Source: Candidatus Heimdallarchaeota archaeon
GTDB lineage: Archaea; Asgardarchaeota; Heimdallarchaeia; Hodarchaeales; S146-22
Direction: 5' to 3'
Length of the DNA stretch: 6,532 bases
Assembly: GCA_015520535.1 (NCBI GenBank)
Contig: WAPZ01000638.1
Location: 1-6,532, forward strand
A model generated the notes under the pieces. The model searched no databases, was not told where the DNA came from, and worked only from the letters and a program-made list of their open reading frames with translations. Positions within the stretch are counted from its first letter, which is position 1; each line of letters opens with the position of its first letter. The position numbers and the translations under genes are program-made. Positions 5,330-6,532 of this stretch are shown in pieces.

Positions 5330-6373
5330 ATGTCTGTAGGAATAGTTTCTTATGGTGTATATGTCCCTCGATATCGAATTGCACTTAAGGATATTGCTAA
5401 AGTATGGCGCGAAGATGGAGATTCGATATCAAGGGGTCTTGGTGTAATAGAAAAAGCCGTACCAGCATTAGATGAAGATACTATCACCATATCCGTCGAA
5501 GCTGCATTGAATGCACTTAATCAAGCGCCGTTTATTGATCCCAGTGAAATTGGTGCCATATACGTAGGAAGTGAAAGTCACCCATATGCCGTAAAACCAA
5601 CGGCAGTCACGGTAGCTGAAGCCATTGGCGCTGCACCCGTGTTAACTAGCGCTGACCTCGAATTTGCTTGCAAGGCAGGAACCGCTGGAATGCAAATGGT
5701 ATTTGGTCTTGTCACTTCTGGGCAAATTAAATACGGAATGGCGATCGGAACCGATTGTGCACAAGGAAGACCCGGTGATGCTTTAGAATATACAGCTGGT
5801 GCCGGCGGAGCCGCCTTTCTAATTGGAGCTGATCATGTCATTGCAGAATTAGAGGGAACATACTCGTATACCACAGATACACCCGACTTTTTCCGCCGAG
5901 AAGGTGAAAAATATCCAATGCATGGTTGGCGTTTTACGGGAAAACCGGCATACTTTAAACATGTAATCTCAGCGACAAAAGGACTGATGGAACAACTGGA
6001 GCTTACGATAGATGACATTGATTGGGTCGCGTTTCATACACCAAATGCAAAATTTCCCGTTTCAGCGGCTAAAATGCTCGGCTTCCCATTAGAAAAAATG
6101 CAACGTTCTCTTCCTGTGAGAGAAATCGGCAATACCTATTCAGGATCATCGATGGTTGCACTAGCTAATATATTAGATGTAGCGGAACCCGGACAAAGAA
6201 TTTTAGTGACCAGTTTTGGCTCCGGAGCAGGATCTGACTCTTTTAGTTTTATCGTAACTGAGGAAATTAAAGAACGTCGTGGAAAAGTTCCCGGATTAGA
6301 AGACTACATCCGCTACAAACAAAATATTGATTATGGTGAATATGTACGATTCCGCCGAAAATTGACAACTTAA
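5330..6373 (+). CDS. Hydroxymethylglutaryl-CoA synthase, archaeal type
   Basis: Condenses acetyl-CoA with acetoacetyl-CoA to HMG-CoA, the committed entry to the mevalonate route that supplies isoprenoid lipid chains. The 347-aa length matches the short archaeal form rather than the longer eukaryotic one. The thiolase-fold catalytic residues are present: Glu82 in VGSESHP (79-85), nucleophile Cys114 in EFACKAGT (111-118) and His236 in AFHTPNAK (234-241). GNTYSGSS (267-274) and SFGSGAGSDSF (295-305) are the C-terminal active-site loops. The N-terminus VGIVSYGVYVPRYRI (3-17) is diagnostic of the family, and the ATG at 5330 fits it. In many archaea this gene is followed by an acetoacetyl-CoA thiolase and a small DUF35 scaffold protein forming one channeling complex. 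Here a 159-bp gap follows, with the next gene at or beyond the window edge. Fatty-acid KAS III (FabH) is excluded by the GSESHP and EFACKAG context. Confidence 0.95.
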   Translation: MSVGIVSYGVYVPRYRIALKDIAKVWREDGDSISRGLGVIEKAVPALDEDTITISVEAALNALNQAPFIDPSEIGAIYVGSESHPYAVKPTAVTVAEAIGAAPVLTSADLEFACKAGTAGMQMVFGLVTSGQIKYGMAIGTDCAQGRPGDALEYTAGAGGAAFLIGADHVIAELEGTYSYTTDTPDFFRREGEKYPMHGWRFTGKPAYFKHVISATKGLMEQLELTIDDIDWVAFHTPNAKFPVSAAKMLGFPLEKMQRSLPVREIGNTYSGSSMVALANILDVAEPGQRILVTSFGSGAGSDSFSFIVTEEIKERRGKVPGLEDYIRYKQNIDYGEYVRFRRKLTT

Positions 6374-6433
6374 AGAGACATTTTTAGCTATAAACGAACA
6401 TATAACATAACACACACCGATTTACTTATTTTA

Positions 6434-6440
6434 TTTTTTT
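6434..6440 (+). terminator. T7 run downstream of HMG-CoA synthase
   Basis: A T7 tract 60 nt after the stop, followed by G and A6, so it can also form a T/A-only hairpin. It is a likely termination or attenuation point between HMG-CoA synthase and the next gene. Confidence 0.4.
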
Positions 6441-6518
6441 GAAAAAACGATAAAAAGCAAAATTCAATTGTCACAACAAAAAATCTGACCTAATTTATTT
6501 ATGAAAATTTAAAGTAAA

Positions 6519-6523
6519 GAGGT
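6519..6523 (+). promoter_or_regulatory. Shine-Dalgarno site of a gene starting at the window edge
   Basis: GAGGT, within AAAGAGGTAA, is the best ribosome-binding site in the window. The sequence ends 9 nt later with TTTATAA, so a start codon at or just past the edge (for example A6532 followed by TG) would have ideal spacing. An AT-rich box, TAATTTATTTATG (6491-6503), lies upstream. By archaeal convention the gene could be the thiolase partner of HMG-CoA synthase; this is inference. Confidence 0.45.
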
Positions 6524-6532
6524 AATTTATAA

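Overview
The window comes from an AT-rich archaeal chromosome. Four things point to Archaea: a RadA/Rad51-family recombinase, a gene for glycerol-1-phosphate dehydrogenase (the enzyme that sets archaeal lipid stereochemistry), a short archaeal-type HMG-CoA synthase, and a tRNA gene broken by bulge-helix-bulge (BHB) introns. TATA-box-like promoters and T-run terminators fit this. The lineage cannot be fixed from the sequence. A VAT-1-like oxidoreductase and a RAD51-like DSPxLPE motif in RadA would suit an Asgard-type archaeon, but that is a weak inference.

Left part (1-3241): a compact + strand gene run. It holds the 3' end of an unidentified gene, a PfkB/ribokinase-fold sugar kinase, a zinc-free quinone-oxidoreductase/VAT-1-like MDR protein, and RadA. 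Gaps are about 12, 5 and 12 nt, so this looks like one transcription unit ending in T-runs just after radA.

Middle part (3242-3850): about 600 bp with no convincing protein gene. It has T-runs, two copies of a 19-bp hairpin-forming repeat, each followed by T6 when read on the minus strand, and three further inverted repeats in a locally GC-richer patch. It may encode an unrecognised structured RNA, or hold a decayed element.

At 3851-3978 lies a tRNA-Pro(GGG) gene whose 77-nt mature form, with encoded CCA, appears only after removing two introns: about 37 nt in the D-loop and 14 nt at the canonical 37/38 site. The 14-nt intron forms a textbook minimal BHB fold. This is the most interesting feature of the window.

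Right part (3979-6532): two genes of archaeal membrane-lipid synthesis on the + strand. G1P dehydrogenase makes the sn-glycerol-1-phosphate backbone, and HMG-CoA synthase commits acetyl units to the mevalonate route for the isoprenoid chains. Each seems to have its own promoter. A GAGGT ribosome-binding site in the last 15 bases suggests that another + strand gene starts at or just beyond the window edge.
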